A stretch of DNA of 64,000 bases, from the NCBI RefSeq assembly GCF_001937445.1, contig NZ_MSKS01000013.1:62001-126000 (forward strand), read 5' to 3'. Made by a program: the position numbers and the translations under genes. The notes beneath the pieces are model-generated. The model was not told the DNA's origin. It made no database searches and was given only the letters and a program-made list of their open reading frames with translations. The DNA comes from Actinomyces oris (lineage in GTDB: Bacteria > Actinomycetota > Actinomycetes > Actinomycetales > Actinomycetaceae). The stretch's first letter is position 1. Each line of letters starts with the position of its first letter. Of this stretch, positions 26,369 to 34,363 are shown in pieces.

Positions 26369-27909
26369 GCACCAGCGCCCCGGGGCCGCGCGTCACCGGC
26401 CTGGAGACCGAGTTCGGCGTCCTGTGCGCCCCCGCCGGGCCGCCGGAGGAGATGAAGGCGGACCTGCCGGACGTCGAGCGGGCGGCGGCGCTCATCTTCC
26501 GTCACCGGCCGACCGGCTACCGCAGCACCAACCTCTTCCTGCCCAACGGCGGTCGCCTCTACCTTGACATCGGAGCCCACCCCGAGTACGCCACCGCGGA
26601 GTGCGTGAGTGTGCGCGACCTCGTTGCCCAGGACCAGGCCGGCCGGGCGATCCTGGCCGCCATGGCGCAGCGCGCCGCCGAGGGCCTCGCCCAGGAGGGG
26701 GCCGCGGTCCGTTTCCACCTCCTGGCCAACAACACCGATTCGGCCGGCCACACCTACGGCTGCCACGAGAGCTACTCCGTGCCCCGCAGCCTGCTTGACG
26801 CCACCGACGACGCATCGGCCGCCAGCAGTGAGACCACCATGGCGGTCCTCACCTCCTTCCTGGCCACGCGCCCCGTCCTGGTCGGCTCCGGGCGCCCACT
26901 GGCAGGCGGTCCGACGGAGCCGAACGACGGCAGCAGCGGTGCGGGGGAGGAGGCCGCCTGGGGTCTGTCGCCGCGCGCTCCCCACCTGCAGGCCCTGACC
27001 TCGGCCGACACCACCGGGCAGCGCGCCCTGGTCAACACCCGCGACGAGCCCCACGCCGACGCCACCCGCCTGCGCCGCCTGCACGTCACCTGCGCCGACA
27101 CCACCATGGCCGAGCCGACAACGGGGCTGCGCAGCGCCGTGACCCTCCTGCTCCTGGACGCCCTCGAGGCCGGCTGGGACTTCACCGACCTGGCCCTGGC
27201 CGACCCTCTGGCCACGCTGTCCGCACTGGGGGAGAGCCCCTGGGGGGACGTGCCCGCCACCACCGTCCAGGGCCGGAGACTGAGCGCCGTCGACATCCAG
27301 GAGGCCTTCCTGGAGCGACTGGCCGCCTACCTGGACGACGCCGGAGTGCCGGACTTCCTGCGCGGCGCCGAGCACCTGCTCACCGACCTCGCGCCCCGCG
27401 TCATCTCCGCGCTGCGCCGCCGCGACGACAGCGGCATCGACACCGAGATCGACTGGGCCATCAAGCGTCGCCTCATGCGCGCCCAGCGCGAGCGCCACCC
27501 CCAGCTGAGCGGCCACGTCCTGGGGACCCTGCGCTCGCGGGTGGACCTGGCCTACCACGACCTCAACGCCGACACCGGGCTGGTGCCGCGCCTGATCGCC
27601 CAGGGGGCCATGGCGAACCTGTGCGATCCGGAGGAGATCGAGCGCGCCCGCCAGGCGCCCCCGGCCACGCGCGCCGCCCTGCGGGGGGCCTTCGTAGCGG
27701 CCTGCCTGGAGGTGGGGGCCGACTTCTCCGTGTCCTGGGAGAGCCTGCGCCTGGACTCACCGCCCACCGCGCCCGTGGACCTGCCGGACCCGCTGCAGAC
27801 GGCCCATGAGGCCGCTGAGTCCCTCACGGGGCGGGTGCGGCGCCTGCGTCCCGAGGAGATGCACCGCATCGACCTCGTGGGCCGCGGCGGCCTGGGTGCC
27901 CCGGGCTAG
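26365..27909 (+). CDS. pafA: Pup--protein ligase PafA
   Basis: ATP-dependent ligase that joins the Pup C-terminal Glu to substrate lysines; 514 residues. Marks are VTGLETEFGVLC, the catalytic-Asp strand RLYLDIGAHPEYATAEC, NNTDSAGHTYGCHESY and NTRDEPHADATRLRRLHV. It lacks the Dop-specific insertion. GTG 26365 overlaps the pup stop (GTGA). In mycobacteria prcB and prcA follow pup; here pafA follows directly, so no 20S core genes are in the cluster. A Gly/Ser-rich loop near residue 190 (PNDGSSGAGEE) is probably disordered. Confidence 0.93.
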   Translation: MSTSAPGPRVTGLETEFGVLCAPAGPPEEMKADLPDVERAAALIFRHRPTGYRSTNLFLPNGGRLYLDIGAHPEYATAECVSVRDLVAQDQAGRAILAAMAQRAAEGLAQEGAAVRFHLLANNTDSAGHTYGCHESYSVPRSLLDATDDASAASSETTMAVLTSFLATRPVLVGSGRPLAGGPTEPNDGSSGAGEEAAWGLSPRAPHLQALTSADTTGQRALVNTRDEPHADATRLRRLHVTCADTTMAEPTTGLRSAVTLLLLDALEAGWDFTDLALADPLATLSALGESPWGDVPATTVQGRRLSAVDIQEAFLERLAAYLDDAGVPDFLRGAEHLLTDLAPRVISALRRRDDSGIDTEIDWAIKRRLMRAQRERHPQLSGHVLGTLRSRVDLAYHDLNADTGLVPRLIAQGAMANLCDPEEIERARQAPPATRAALRGAFVAACLEVGADFSVSWESLRLDSPPTAPVDLPDPLQTAHEAAESLTGRVRRLRPEEMHRIDLVGRGGLGAPG

Positions 27910-28024
27910 GCTCCTCCGTCCGCCGTGCCGGACTCCACCATCGTCAAAACCCACCATCCGGTTTTCCTGTCTTTTCAGCGGTTAGTTCTGTGTGCCCTAG
28001 TGCCGCTCAGCGCCGGTTCGGCCC

Positions 28025-28053
28025 TTGCAGGAACCACTAAGGAGGAGTAGAAA
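28025..28053 (+). promoter_or_regulatory. Promoter of the first ECF operon
   Basis: TTGCAG (28025-28030), a 17-nt spacer and TAGAAA (28048-28053) form a fair promoter. Transcription would start near 28060, inside the DtxR-like box. Confidence 0.5.
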
Positions 28054-28054
28054 C

Positions 28055-28073
28055 TTAGGTGTGCCTCACCAAA
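28055..28073. promoter_or_regulatory. DtxR/IdeR-type iron box
   Basis: TTAGGTGTGCCTCACCAAA matches the DtxR consensus TTAGGTTAGSCTAACCTAA at 15 of 19 positions and keeps both half-site cores (TTAGGT and ACC-AA). It overlaps the predicted transcription start of the ECF operon, where an iron-loaded repressor would block expression. Confidence 0.7.
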
Positions 28074-28109
28074 GCTGGTGGTGTGCTGACGAAAGGACGA
28101 GGATTCGGT

Positions 28110-28760
28110 ATGGCCAGTACAGCCGGTTCGGCCGGAACAGCAGCGACCAACCCGGCCAGCAACAGTGGTGGTCGGGCGGCGAGCATCACCTCACCGCGCA
28201 ACCTCATCAACGTGGGAGTCTTCACCGCCCTGTACTTCATCGCCCTGTTCGGCACCGGGATGCTCGGGGCGATCCATCCGATCATGATCTTCGTCGGAGG
28301 GATCATCGGCGTCATCGTAGAGGCGATTATCTGCATGCTGTACGTGTCCCGGACGCGGGCCATGGGTGCCTACACCATCCTGGGTCTCATCATCGGCATC
28401 CTCATGGTCGTTACCGGACACGCCTGGGTCACGCCGCTGGTCGCGACCGTCCTGGGGCTCGCCGCCGACGCCATCACCCGTGCCGGCGGATACGACAGAA
28501 CCGTCACCAATGCCCTGGGATTCGCTGTCTTCTCCATGTGGGCCACCAGCCCAATCCTGCCAGTGATATGGGCCTCAGAGGCTTATTTCGCCCACATCCG
28601 CGAGTCCATGGGGGACACGTACGCCAGTGATCTTCAGGTGCTGATCAGCCCGATGTTCCTCCTGGTGTGGATGCTCCTCATCGCGCTCCTCGCCTACGCC
28701 GGCGCCCTGCTGGGAATGAGGGTGCTGCGCAAGCACTTCAAGCGAGCGGGCGTCGCCTGA
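28110..28760 (+). CDS. ECF transporter substrate-binding membrane subunit (MptD/Trep_Strep family)
   Basis: Small integral membrane S component, 216 residues, about five to six helices after a Ser/Ala/Gly-rich head. The sequence NVGVFTALYFIALFGTGMLGAIHP and GYDRTVTNALGFAVFSMWATSP has the look of the MptD/Trep_Strep family of S components. I chose ATG 28110, with AAAGGACGAGG just upstream; an earlier TTG/GTG frame would begin inside the iron box. Members of this family have been tied to heme or metal uptake in staphylococci and streptococci. With the DtxR-like box upstream, an iron-related substrate is likely. It is followed by its T and A subunits. Confidence 0.8.
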   Translation: MASTAGSAGTAATNPASNSGGRAASITSPRNLINVGVFTALYFIALFGTGMLGAIHPIMIFVGGIIGVIVEAIICMLYVSRTRAMGAYTILGLIIGILMVVTGHAWVTPLVATVLGLAADAITRAGGYDRTVTNALGFAVFSMWATSPILPVIWASEAYFAHIRESMGDTYASDLQVLISPMFLLVWMLLIALLAYAGALLGMRVLRKHFKRAGVA

Positions 28761-28762
28761 GC

Positions 28763-29599
28763 ATGCGGCGCACCAGGCCCCGGGGGGCCAACGTTCCTAC
28801 GATGGGCGTGGAGGAGTCCCCGGCCTCACCGCAGGAGCTTGCTCGAGAGGGCCGCTCTGTCCTGGATGCCGCCTTCGGGGGACGTCCCGGCCCCAGGGGT
28901 GCCGCTGCTCCTCGTGTCCACGCCGATCCGCGCAGCAAGTTCATCCTGCTGCTCGTGTGCAACGTGCTGGTCATGGGCATGGCCTCCAACCGAGCCGTTG
29001 GACTCATCGCCGTTCTGGTGGGCGCGCTCATCGCCCTGGACGAGCCGGTGCGCGTGCTCATCAGCTACACCGCCATCACCGCAGTGTTCTGGGGGCTCAC
29101 CCAGCTGCCCCTGTGGTGGCCTTCCGGAGTCGCGGTCTTCTTCGGGGTCGTCGCCTACTGGCTGCTGCGCTTCGCCATCTCACTGTCGCTGGGGGCCTGG
29201 TTCGTCACCACCACCCGCGTCAGCACCCTGCTGGCGGCCCTCAACCAGCTGCGCGCGCCACGGTTCCTCACCATCCCGTTGGCAGTTCTCTTCCGCTTCG
29301 TGCCGGTGGCCCTCGATGAGGCCAGGGGCGTCATGGAGGCCATGCGGCTGCGCGGCTACAGCGGCTCCTACCTGTGGCGCCACCCGCTGGACGGTATCGA
29401 GAAGCTCGTCGTCCCGGTCCTGGCCGCCTCGGCTCGCAGTGCCGATGAGCTCTCGGCCGCAGCCCTCATCCGGGGCCTGGGCGGCGGTGGTCGCCCCACC
29501 GTTGTCGACCGCCTGTGTTTCGGGGCTGCCGATGCCGTGCTCCTCGCGCTCAGCGCCGGCCTGGTGGTCCTGGCGCTGCAACCCGTCTGGGGGAGGTGA
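28763..29599 (+). CDS. ECF transporter transmembrane T component (EcfT/CbiQ)
   Basis: Energy-coupling membrane subunit of 278 residues. Four to five helices are followed by the two coupling helices with Ala-Arg-x motifs: MEAMRLRGYSG and ASARSADELSAAALIRG. These dock on the ATPase pair. The start ATG 28763 lies 2 nt after the upstream stop; ATG 28802 (MGVEESPASP) is a possible alternative, since the first 13 residues are basic and unremarkable. The stop codon overlaps the next start (TGATG). Confidence 0.85.
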   Translation: MRRTRPRGANVPTMGVEESPASPQELAREGRSVLDAAFGGRPGPRGAAAPRVHADPRSKFILLLVCNVLVMGMASNRAVGLIAVLVGALIALDEPVRVLISYTAITAVFWGLTQLPLWWPSGVAVFFGVVAYWLLRFAISLSLGAWFVTTTRVSTLLAALNQLRAPRFLTIPLAVLFRFVPVALDEARGVMEAMRLRGYSGSYLWRHPLDGIEKLVVPVLAASARSADELSAAALIRGLGGGGRPTVVDRLCFGAADAVLLALSAGLVVLALQPVWGR

Positions 29600-31077
29600 T
29601 GATGACGCCCTCCCACGATTCTCGCCTTCGTCTTCGTGGCGTCTCCTACGCCTATCCCACCGGCCAGCAGGTCCTCGACGACGTCGATCTGGACGTGGCC
29701 CCCGGACGCCTCACCCTCATCTGCGGGGCCTCGGGGTCTGGCAAGTCCACGATCCTGCGGCTGCTCAACGGCCTCATCCCGCACTTCCACGACGGTAAGC
29801 TCGCCGGCCGGGTCCTCATCGACGACGACGAGGTCCCCTCCGTCCCGATCGAGCGCTCCGGGCTGCGCACCGCCACAGTCTTCCAGAATCCCGCCGCCCA
29901 GTTCTTCACGACCACCGTAGCCGACGAGCTCGCCTTCGCACCCCAGAACTACCAGGTACCCGCCCCGGAGATCCGGAGGTGTCGTACTGAGGCCTTGGAG
30001 CAGCTGGGCATCACCGACCTGGCCGACAGGGATCTGCGCGGCCTGTCCGGCGGACAGACCCAGAAGGTCGCCTGCGCCCAGGCCCTGGCCCAGCAGACCC
30101 CCGTCATCCTCCTGGACGAGCCCACCTCCAACCTGGATCCGCGGGCCATCGACGACGTGCGCGCCACCATTGGGCGGCTCAAGGCGGCGGGGCGGACCCT
30201 GGTGGTGGCCGAGCACCGCGTCTACTTCCTGCGCGGCCTCGTCGACGAGGCCGTCATCATGGGGCAGGGGCGCGTCGTGCACCGCATGGCGGGGGAGGAG
30301 CTGTGGCGGATCGACGATGTGCGGCGCAGGCAGCTGGGTCTGCGGACCCTGGGGCGGCCCCGCCTGGACCTGTGTCCCGCACGGATCGCCGCCCTGGCCG
30401 GCCATACGGACAGGCGGGTCGACGACGGCACGAGCGGCGGCGTCGAGCGCAGTACCTCACCAATCGCTGGCGCTGTCCAGACCGATCCTGACGAGACGCC
30501 CGGAGAGGAGGGGGAGGGCGGGCTGCGCATTGAGAACCTCAAGGTGGAGCGAGGCGGTCGCCTCATTCTCGACATCCCCGAGCTCACCTTTCCCGCCGGT
30601 GCGATCACCGGCGTCATGGGGGCCAATGGGATCGGGAAGACGACCCTGGCGCGGGCAGTCTGCGGCCTGCAACGCACCCAGCGGGGCGCGCGCGTCACGT
30701 ACGGCGGCAAGGAGCTCGCCGCCGGGCAGGCCTTCCTCGTCATGCAGGACGTTCACCGCCAGCTCTTCACCGAGTCGGTCTCCCGCGAGGCGGGCCTTCC
30801 GCAGCTCGAGCGCCTCGACCTGGCCGACCTGGCTGATCGTCACCCGCTCTCGCTCAGTGGCGGGCAGAAGCAGCGCCTCGTCATCGCCACCGCGATCGAC
30901 CAGGGCGCCCGCGTCCTCATCCTGGACGAGCCCACCTCCGGTGTCGACCACCGTCATCTCGTGGCCATCGCCGCCGAGCTGCGGGACCTGGCGCGCGAGG
31001 GTCGCGTCGTCATCGTCATCAGCCACGACGTCGAGTTCCTCAATGAGTGCGCCGACCGCGTCATCGAGATTGAATGA
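29599..31077 (+). CDS. ECF transporter ATPase with two fused ABC domains
   Basis: Cytoplasmic motor with both ATPase halves in one chain, 492 residues. The N-terminal domain has Walker A GASGSGKST, signature LSGGQTQK and Walker B VILLDEPTSNLDP. The C-terminal domain has GANGIGKTT, LSGGQKQR and VLILDEPTSGVD. An Asp/Glu-rich linker of about 60 residues separates them. The start overlaps the T-component stop by one base (TGATG); a second ATG follows at once. It completes an S-T-AA module. The stop is followed by the Fur/Zur-like promoter of the second module. Confidence 0.88.
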   Translation: MMTPSHDSRLRLRGVSYAYPTGQQVLDDVDLDVAPGRLTLICGASGSGKSTILRLLNGLIPHFHDGKLAGRVLIDDDEVPSVPIERSGLRTATVFQNPAAQFFTTTVADELAFAPQNYQVPAPEIRRCRTEALEQLGITDLADRDLRGLSGGQTQKVACAQALAQQTPVILLDEPTSNLDPRAIDDVRATIGRLKAAGRTLVVAEHRVYFLRGLVDEAVIMGQGRVVHRMAGEELWRIDDVRRRQLGLRTLGRPRLDLCPARIAALAGHTDRRVDDGTSGGVERSTSPIAGAVQTDPDETPGEEGEGGLRIENLKVERGGRLILDIPELTFPAGAITGVMGANGIGKTTLARAVCGLQRTQRGARVTYGGKELAAGQAFLVMQDVHRQLFTESVSREAGLPQLERLDLADLADRHPLSLSGGQKQRLVIATAIDQGARVLILDEPTSGVDHRHLVAIAAELRDLAREGRVVIVISHDVEFLNECADRVIEIE

Positions 31078-31099
31078 CATCTCACCGAAGGTAGATAAT
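31070..31099 (+). promoter_or_regulatory. Promoter of the second ECF operon
   Basis: TTGAAT (31070-31075), an 18-nt spacer and GATAAT (31094-31099). The -35 overlaps the last codons of the ATPase gene, and the -10 is the first part of the Fur/Zur-like box. Confidence 0.5.
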
Positions 31100-31112
31100 G
31101 ATAATGATTTGC
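31094..31112. promoter_or_regulatory. Fur/Zur-family box
   Basis: GATAATGATAATGATTTGC matches the classical Fur box GATAATGATAATCATTATC at 16 of 19 positions. Actinobacterial Zur sites share the same AATGAT units, so iron and zinc control cannot be told apart by sequence. It is strikingly A/T-rich in a high-GC setting and covers the -10 of the next operon. Confidence 0.65.
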
Positions 31113-31238
31113 AAATATGGCGATGCTCGAGTAGATGTGCGGTCATCGCGGCGGCGCGCCTGAGGTGGTGCGTCCTCGGTACTCCGGTACGACGTCGGAC
31201 TGTTCACCACGACCTGCGAGAACACACAAGGAGAAGAC

Positions 31239-31874
31239 ATGAGCCCCACCAACCGCACAGCAACATCGACTGGGCAGGAGCGACCCACCGTGCGCACGTC
31301 GTCGCGCTCGGGTCTGGCCGACTCCGCGCTCGGCACCCGCAACCTCATGACGATCGCCGCCCTGGCGGTCGTCTCCATGATCCTCCTGGTCCCGTTGAAC
31401 TACCTGGCTCCGGCGGCGGGAGCCTCCCCAGACGCCGTGCTCCTGGGGTGCGCGATCATGGGACTGTGGCTTGTGCCGTACTTGCTGCCCGCCACCGTCG
31501 TGCGCCGCCCCGGCGCCGTGATGATCGCGGCCCTTCTCATGGGCATCATGTGCGTCTTCACCACCCCGACCGGCCCCGCGGCCATCGTCGGCAACTTCAT
31601 CGGCGAAGCCTTCGTCGAGGTACCCCTGGCTCTCCTGCTCTACCGGAAGTGGACCTGGTGGTCCTACCTGCTCTCGGCGATGACCTTCGGCCTGCTCAAC
31701 GGCATCATGTACGTCTCCGTCATGAGCGCCTCGGCGGGCATCGCCTCGGCGAGCGCCGGCGTCATCATTGCCGTTGTCTCGGCCCTGGTCGGCGGCGGCC
31801 TCACCATCCTCCTGACCCGGCTGCTCAACCGTGCCGGCGTCGGCATCGATCACCGCTCGACCGGCCGTGCCTGA
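31239..31874 (+). CDS. ECF transporter S component (YkoE-like)
   Basis: Integral membrane substrate-binding subunit, 211 residues, about five to six helices after a polar head of 30 residues. The pattern GTRNLMTIAALAVV and TTPTGPAAIVGNFIGEAF resembles YkoE-type S components, which in other bacteria are linked to thiamine precursors; the family is loosely defined, so the substrate stays open. AAGGAG precedes the ATG. It is the first gene behind the Fur/Zur-like box. The next gene starts inside its last codons. Confidence 0.75.
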   Translation: MSPTNRTATSTGQERPTVRTSSRSGLADSALGTRNLMTIAALAVVSMILLVPLNYLAPAAGASPDAVLLGCAIMGLWLVPYLLPATVVRRPGAVMIAALLMGIMCVFTTPTGPAAIVGNFIGEAFVEVPLALLLYRKWTWWSYLLSAMTFGLLNGIMYVSVMSASAGIASASAGVIIAVVSALVGGGLTILLTRLLNRAGVGIDHRSTGRA

Positions 31875-34353
31875 GTCAGCGCCCGCCGCACCGGCTGCTC
31901 CCGAGGCGGAGCAGCCTCTGGGGGAGCCGGCCGATCCGGCGCTGGTGAGCATCGAGGGCCTCAGTGTCCACTACCTCGGGCGCGAGAGCTGGGTCCTGGA
32001 CTCGGTGAGCCTCACCCACCTGCGCGCTCAGGTCACCGCCATCATCGGCCCCTCGGGCTGTGGCAAGACCACGCTCGTGCGCGCACTGTGTGGGCTCATC
32101 CCGCACTGCCTGCCCTCGGAGTATGCCGGCAGCCTGAGACTGTCCGGCACCGAGGTCGCCGACGCCACCGTCCAGACCCTGGCCCAGACCGTCGCCTACG
32201 TCGGTCAGAGCCCCGACGCCGCCGTCGTCACCCGCACTGTCCACAATGATGTCGCCTTCCCGCTGCAGAACCTGTGCCTGCCCAGGTCCGAGATCACGGC
32301 GAGGGTCGAGGAGGCTCTGCGGGCAGTGGGACTCATCGAGCGCATCTGGGACGACCCCTGGACGCTCTCAGGCGGACAGCGTCAACGGCTCGCGCTCGCC
32401 GTCGCCCTGGCCATGCGCCCACAGCTCCTCGTGCTCGACGAGCCAACCAGCGCCATCGATGCCACCGGCCGTGAGGACTTCTACGCACTCATCTCCTCCC
32501 TGACCGCCTCCGGGACGGCAGTCGTCGTCATCGACCACGACCTCGACCCAGTACTGCCCATCATCGACCAGGTCCTGGCCCTCAACGCCGACGGGCGGAC
32601 CATCGCCGTCGGCTCGCCGCGCGAGGTCTTCATGAGCCACCGCCGCGAGCTGATCGACGCTGGAGTATGGATGCCCCGAGCCCTGCGTGAGGCCGACGAC
32701 GACCTCTTCCTCGGGGCGGCCGCGCCGGAGGTGGCGCTGACCTGTGCCGAGGCCGGAATCCGGGTGCCGCGGCTCGCCGACCTGTGCGCCCACAACGAGG
32801 TGCGCTACCTGGAGAAACAGGTGCGGGACTCCGCTGAGAGCTGGCAGCGGGTTGAGGCCATCGACACCCGCGAGGTAGTCGCCGGCCGCCCTCGGCCCGA
32901 GGCTCGAACCAGTGTCGAGCTGGTCGACCTCGAGGTCCCGGGACGCGCACCCCGGGTGTCCCTGCGTCTGGGTGGTGGCGAGTTCGTGGCGCTGGTCGGG
33001 CCCAACGGCGCGGGCAAGTCCTCGATCCTGTCCGCCCTGGCCGGACTCGTCCGCTCAAGGGCCGACAAGGCAACGGTCTGTGGCCGGGACGTCGGCAAGG
33101 GCAGGCACCTGGTCGGATACGTCTTTCAGAACCCCGAGCACCAGTTCGTGGCCACCACCGTCGGAGCCGAGCTCGCCGTCGGAGGGACCTCGCTGGAGCG
33201 GGTCGATGAGCTCCTTGAGCAGTTCCACCTGACCGCCCACCGCGGCCACCATCCCCTGACCCTCTCGGGCGGTCAGGCCCGCAGGCTCTCGGTGGCCACC
33301 ATGGTCAGCGAGGAGCGCGACGTGATCGTCCTGGACGAGCCCACCTACGGGCAGGACTGGGATAACACCTGCGAGCTCATGGACTTCATCGACCAGCTGC
33401 GCGACCAGGGGCGCACGGTCATCATGGCCACCCACGACCTCGAGCTCGCCCTGGAGCACTGCACCCATATCGTCGCCCTGCCGGGGGCGCCGCGAGGTGG
33501 AACGGTTCCGCTCCCAGAGCAGGAGGCCGGGGTGGGCGACGATGCCGACGAGCCCTCAGGGGTGCCCGCGACTGGGGTGGCCACCCCTCGAGCCGGCGAC
33601 TTGGACCTCATGCCGGTACCGCCCCGGCCCCAGCCACGGCGAGGCCTGTTCACCTCGCTCAACCCCTTCACCCTCTTCGCCTCGGTCCTGCCGGTCATGG
33701 TGATGGTCTTCGCCCTGCGCAACCATCACCTCAACCTGGGCATCCTGCTGGCCGCCTCGGTCCTCATCGTCGCCGCGCGAGCCTCCCTGAGACGCACCGT
33801 GGCCTCGGTGGTCGCCCCCTGGGTGGTCACCGCACTCATGACCTGGATCTTCAGCAGCGGGGTCCACCACCAGGAGACGGCGGTGCGCCTCTACGACCTG
33901 GGCGACGCGGTGACCGGAGGCACCGGTATCGGCGCGCTCATCGCACTGGTCCTCGTCTCGGGCGTCTCCACCGACCCCGGTGCCCTCATCCGCACCCTGA
34001 CCACCACCTTCCGCATGCCCTACCGTCTCGGGGCGGCGGGCACCGCGGCCATCGCCTTCATCACCCGCTTTCATGACGACTTCGTCCTCCTGCGCACCGC
34101 CAGGGCACTGCGTGGAGTCGGAGGGCGTTGGGGGCTGCTCGCCCCCGTGGTCCGCTGGACCGGATCGATCCTGCCGCTGATGATCCTGGCCATCCAGCAC
34201 GCTGAGCGCGTCGCTCTGTCCATGGACTCGCGCGCCTTCGGCGCCCACAAGCGGCGCACCGAGATGACCGATGCCCCCTGGAGGGCGCGCGATTGGAGCG
34301 TCGTCGTGCTCACCTGGGTGCTGGTCGCCATTACCTGGAAAACCCTCCACTGA
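31867..34353 (+). CDS. Fused ECF energy-coupling module: two ATPase domains plus T component
   Basis: An 828-residue protein joining both ECF ATPases and the membrane T component. ABC domain 1: Walker A GPSGCGKTT, signature LSGGQRQR, Walker B LLVLDEPTSAID. ABC domain 2: GPNGAGKSS, LSGGQARR, VIVLDEPTYGQD. From about residue 580 a CbiQ-like membrane region follows, with helices such as LFASVLPVMVMVFAL and the coupling motifs RALRGVGGR and MDSRAFGAHK. I chose GTG 31867, which overlaps the upstream stop by 8 bp; GTG 31831 would lengthen the overlap. With the S component it makes a two-gene ECF transporter. The ABC half-transporter genes follow 10 bp later. Confidence 0.85.
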   Translation: MPESAPAAPAAPEAEQPLGEPADPALVSIEGLSVHYLGRESWVLDSVSLTHLRAQVTAIIGPSGCGKTTLVRALCGLIPHCLPSEYAGSLRLSGTEVADATVQTLAQTVAYVGQSPDAAVVTRTVHNDVAFPLQNLCLPRSEITARVEEALRAVGLIERIWDDPWTLSGGQRQRLALAVALAMRPQLLVLDEPTSAIDATGREDFYALISSLTASGTAVVVIDHDLDPVLPIIDQVLALNADGRTIAVGSPREVFMSHRRELIDAGVWMPRALREADDDLFLGAAAPEVALTCAEAGIRVPRLADLCAHNEVRYLEKQVRDSAESWQRVEAIDTREVVAGRPRPEARTSVELVDLEVPGRAPRVSLRLGGGEFVALVGPNGAGKSSILSALAGLVRSRADKATVCGRDVGKGRHLVGYVFQNPEHQFVATTVGAELAVGGTSLERVDELLEQFHLTAHRGHHPLTLSGGQARRLSVATMVSEERDVIVLDEPTYGQDWDNTCELMDFIDQLRDQGRTVIMATHDLELALEHCTHIVALPGAPRGGTVPLPEQEAGVGDDADEPSGVPATGVATPRAGDLDLMPVPPRPQPRRGLFTSLNPFTLFASVLPVMVMVFALRNHHLNLGILLAASVLIVAARASLRRTVASVVAPWVVTALMTWIFSSGVHHQETAVRLYDLGDAVTGGTGIGALIALVLVSGVSTDPGALIRTLTTTFRMPYRLGAAGTAAIAFITRFHDDFVLLRTARALRGVGGRWGLLAPVVRWTGSILPLMILAIQHAERVALSMDSRAFGAHKRRTEMTDAPWRARDWSVVVLTWVLVAITWKTLH

Positions 34354-34363
34354 GGAGACAGCT

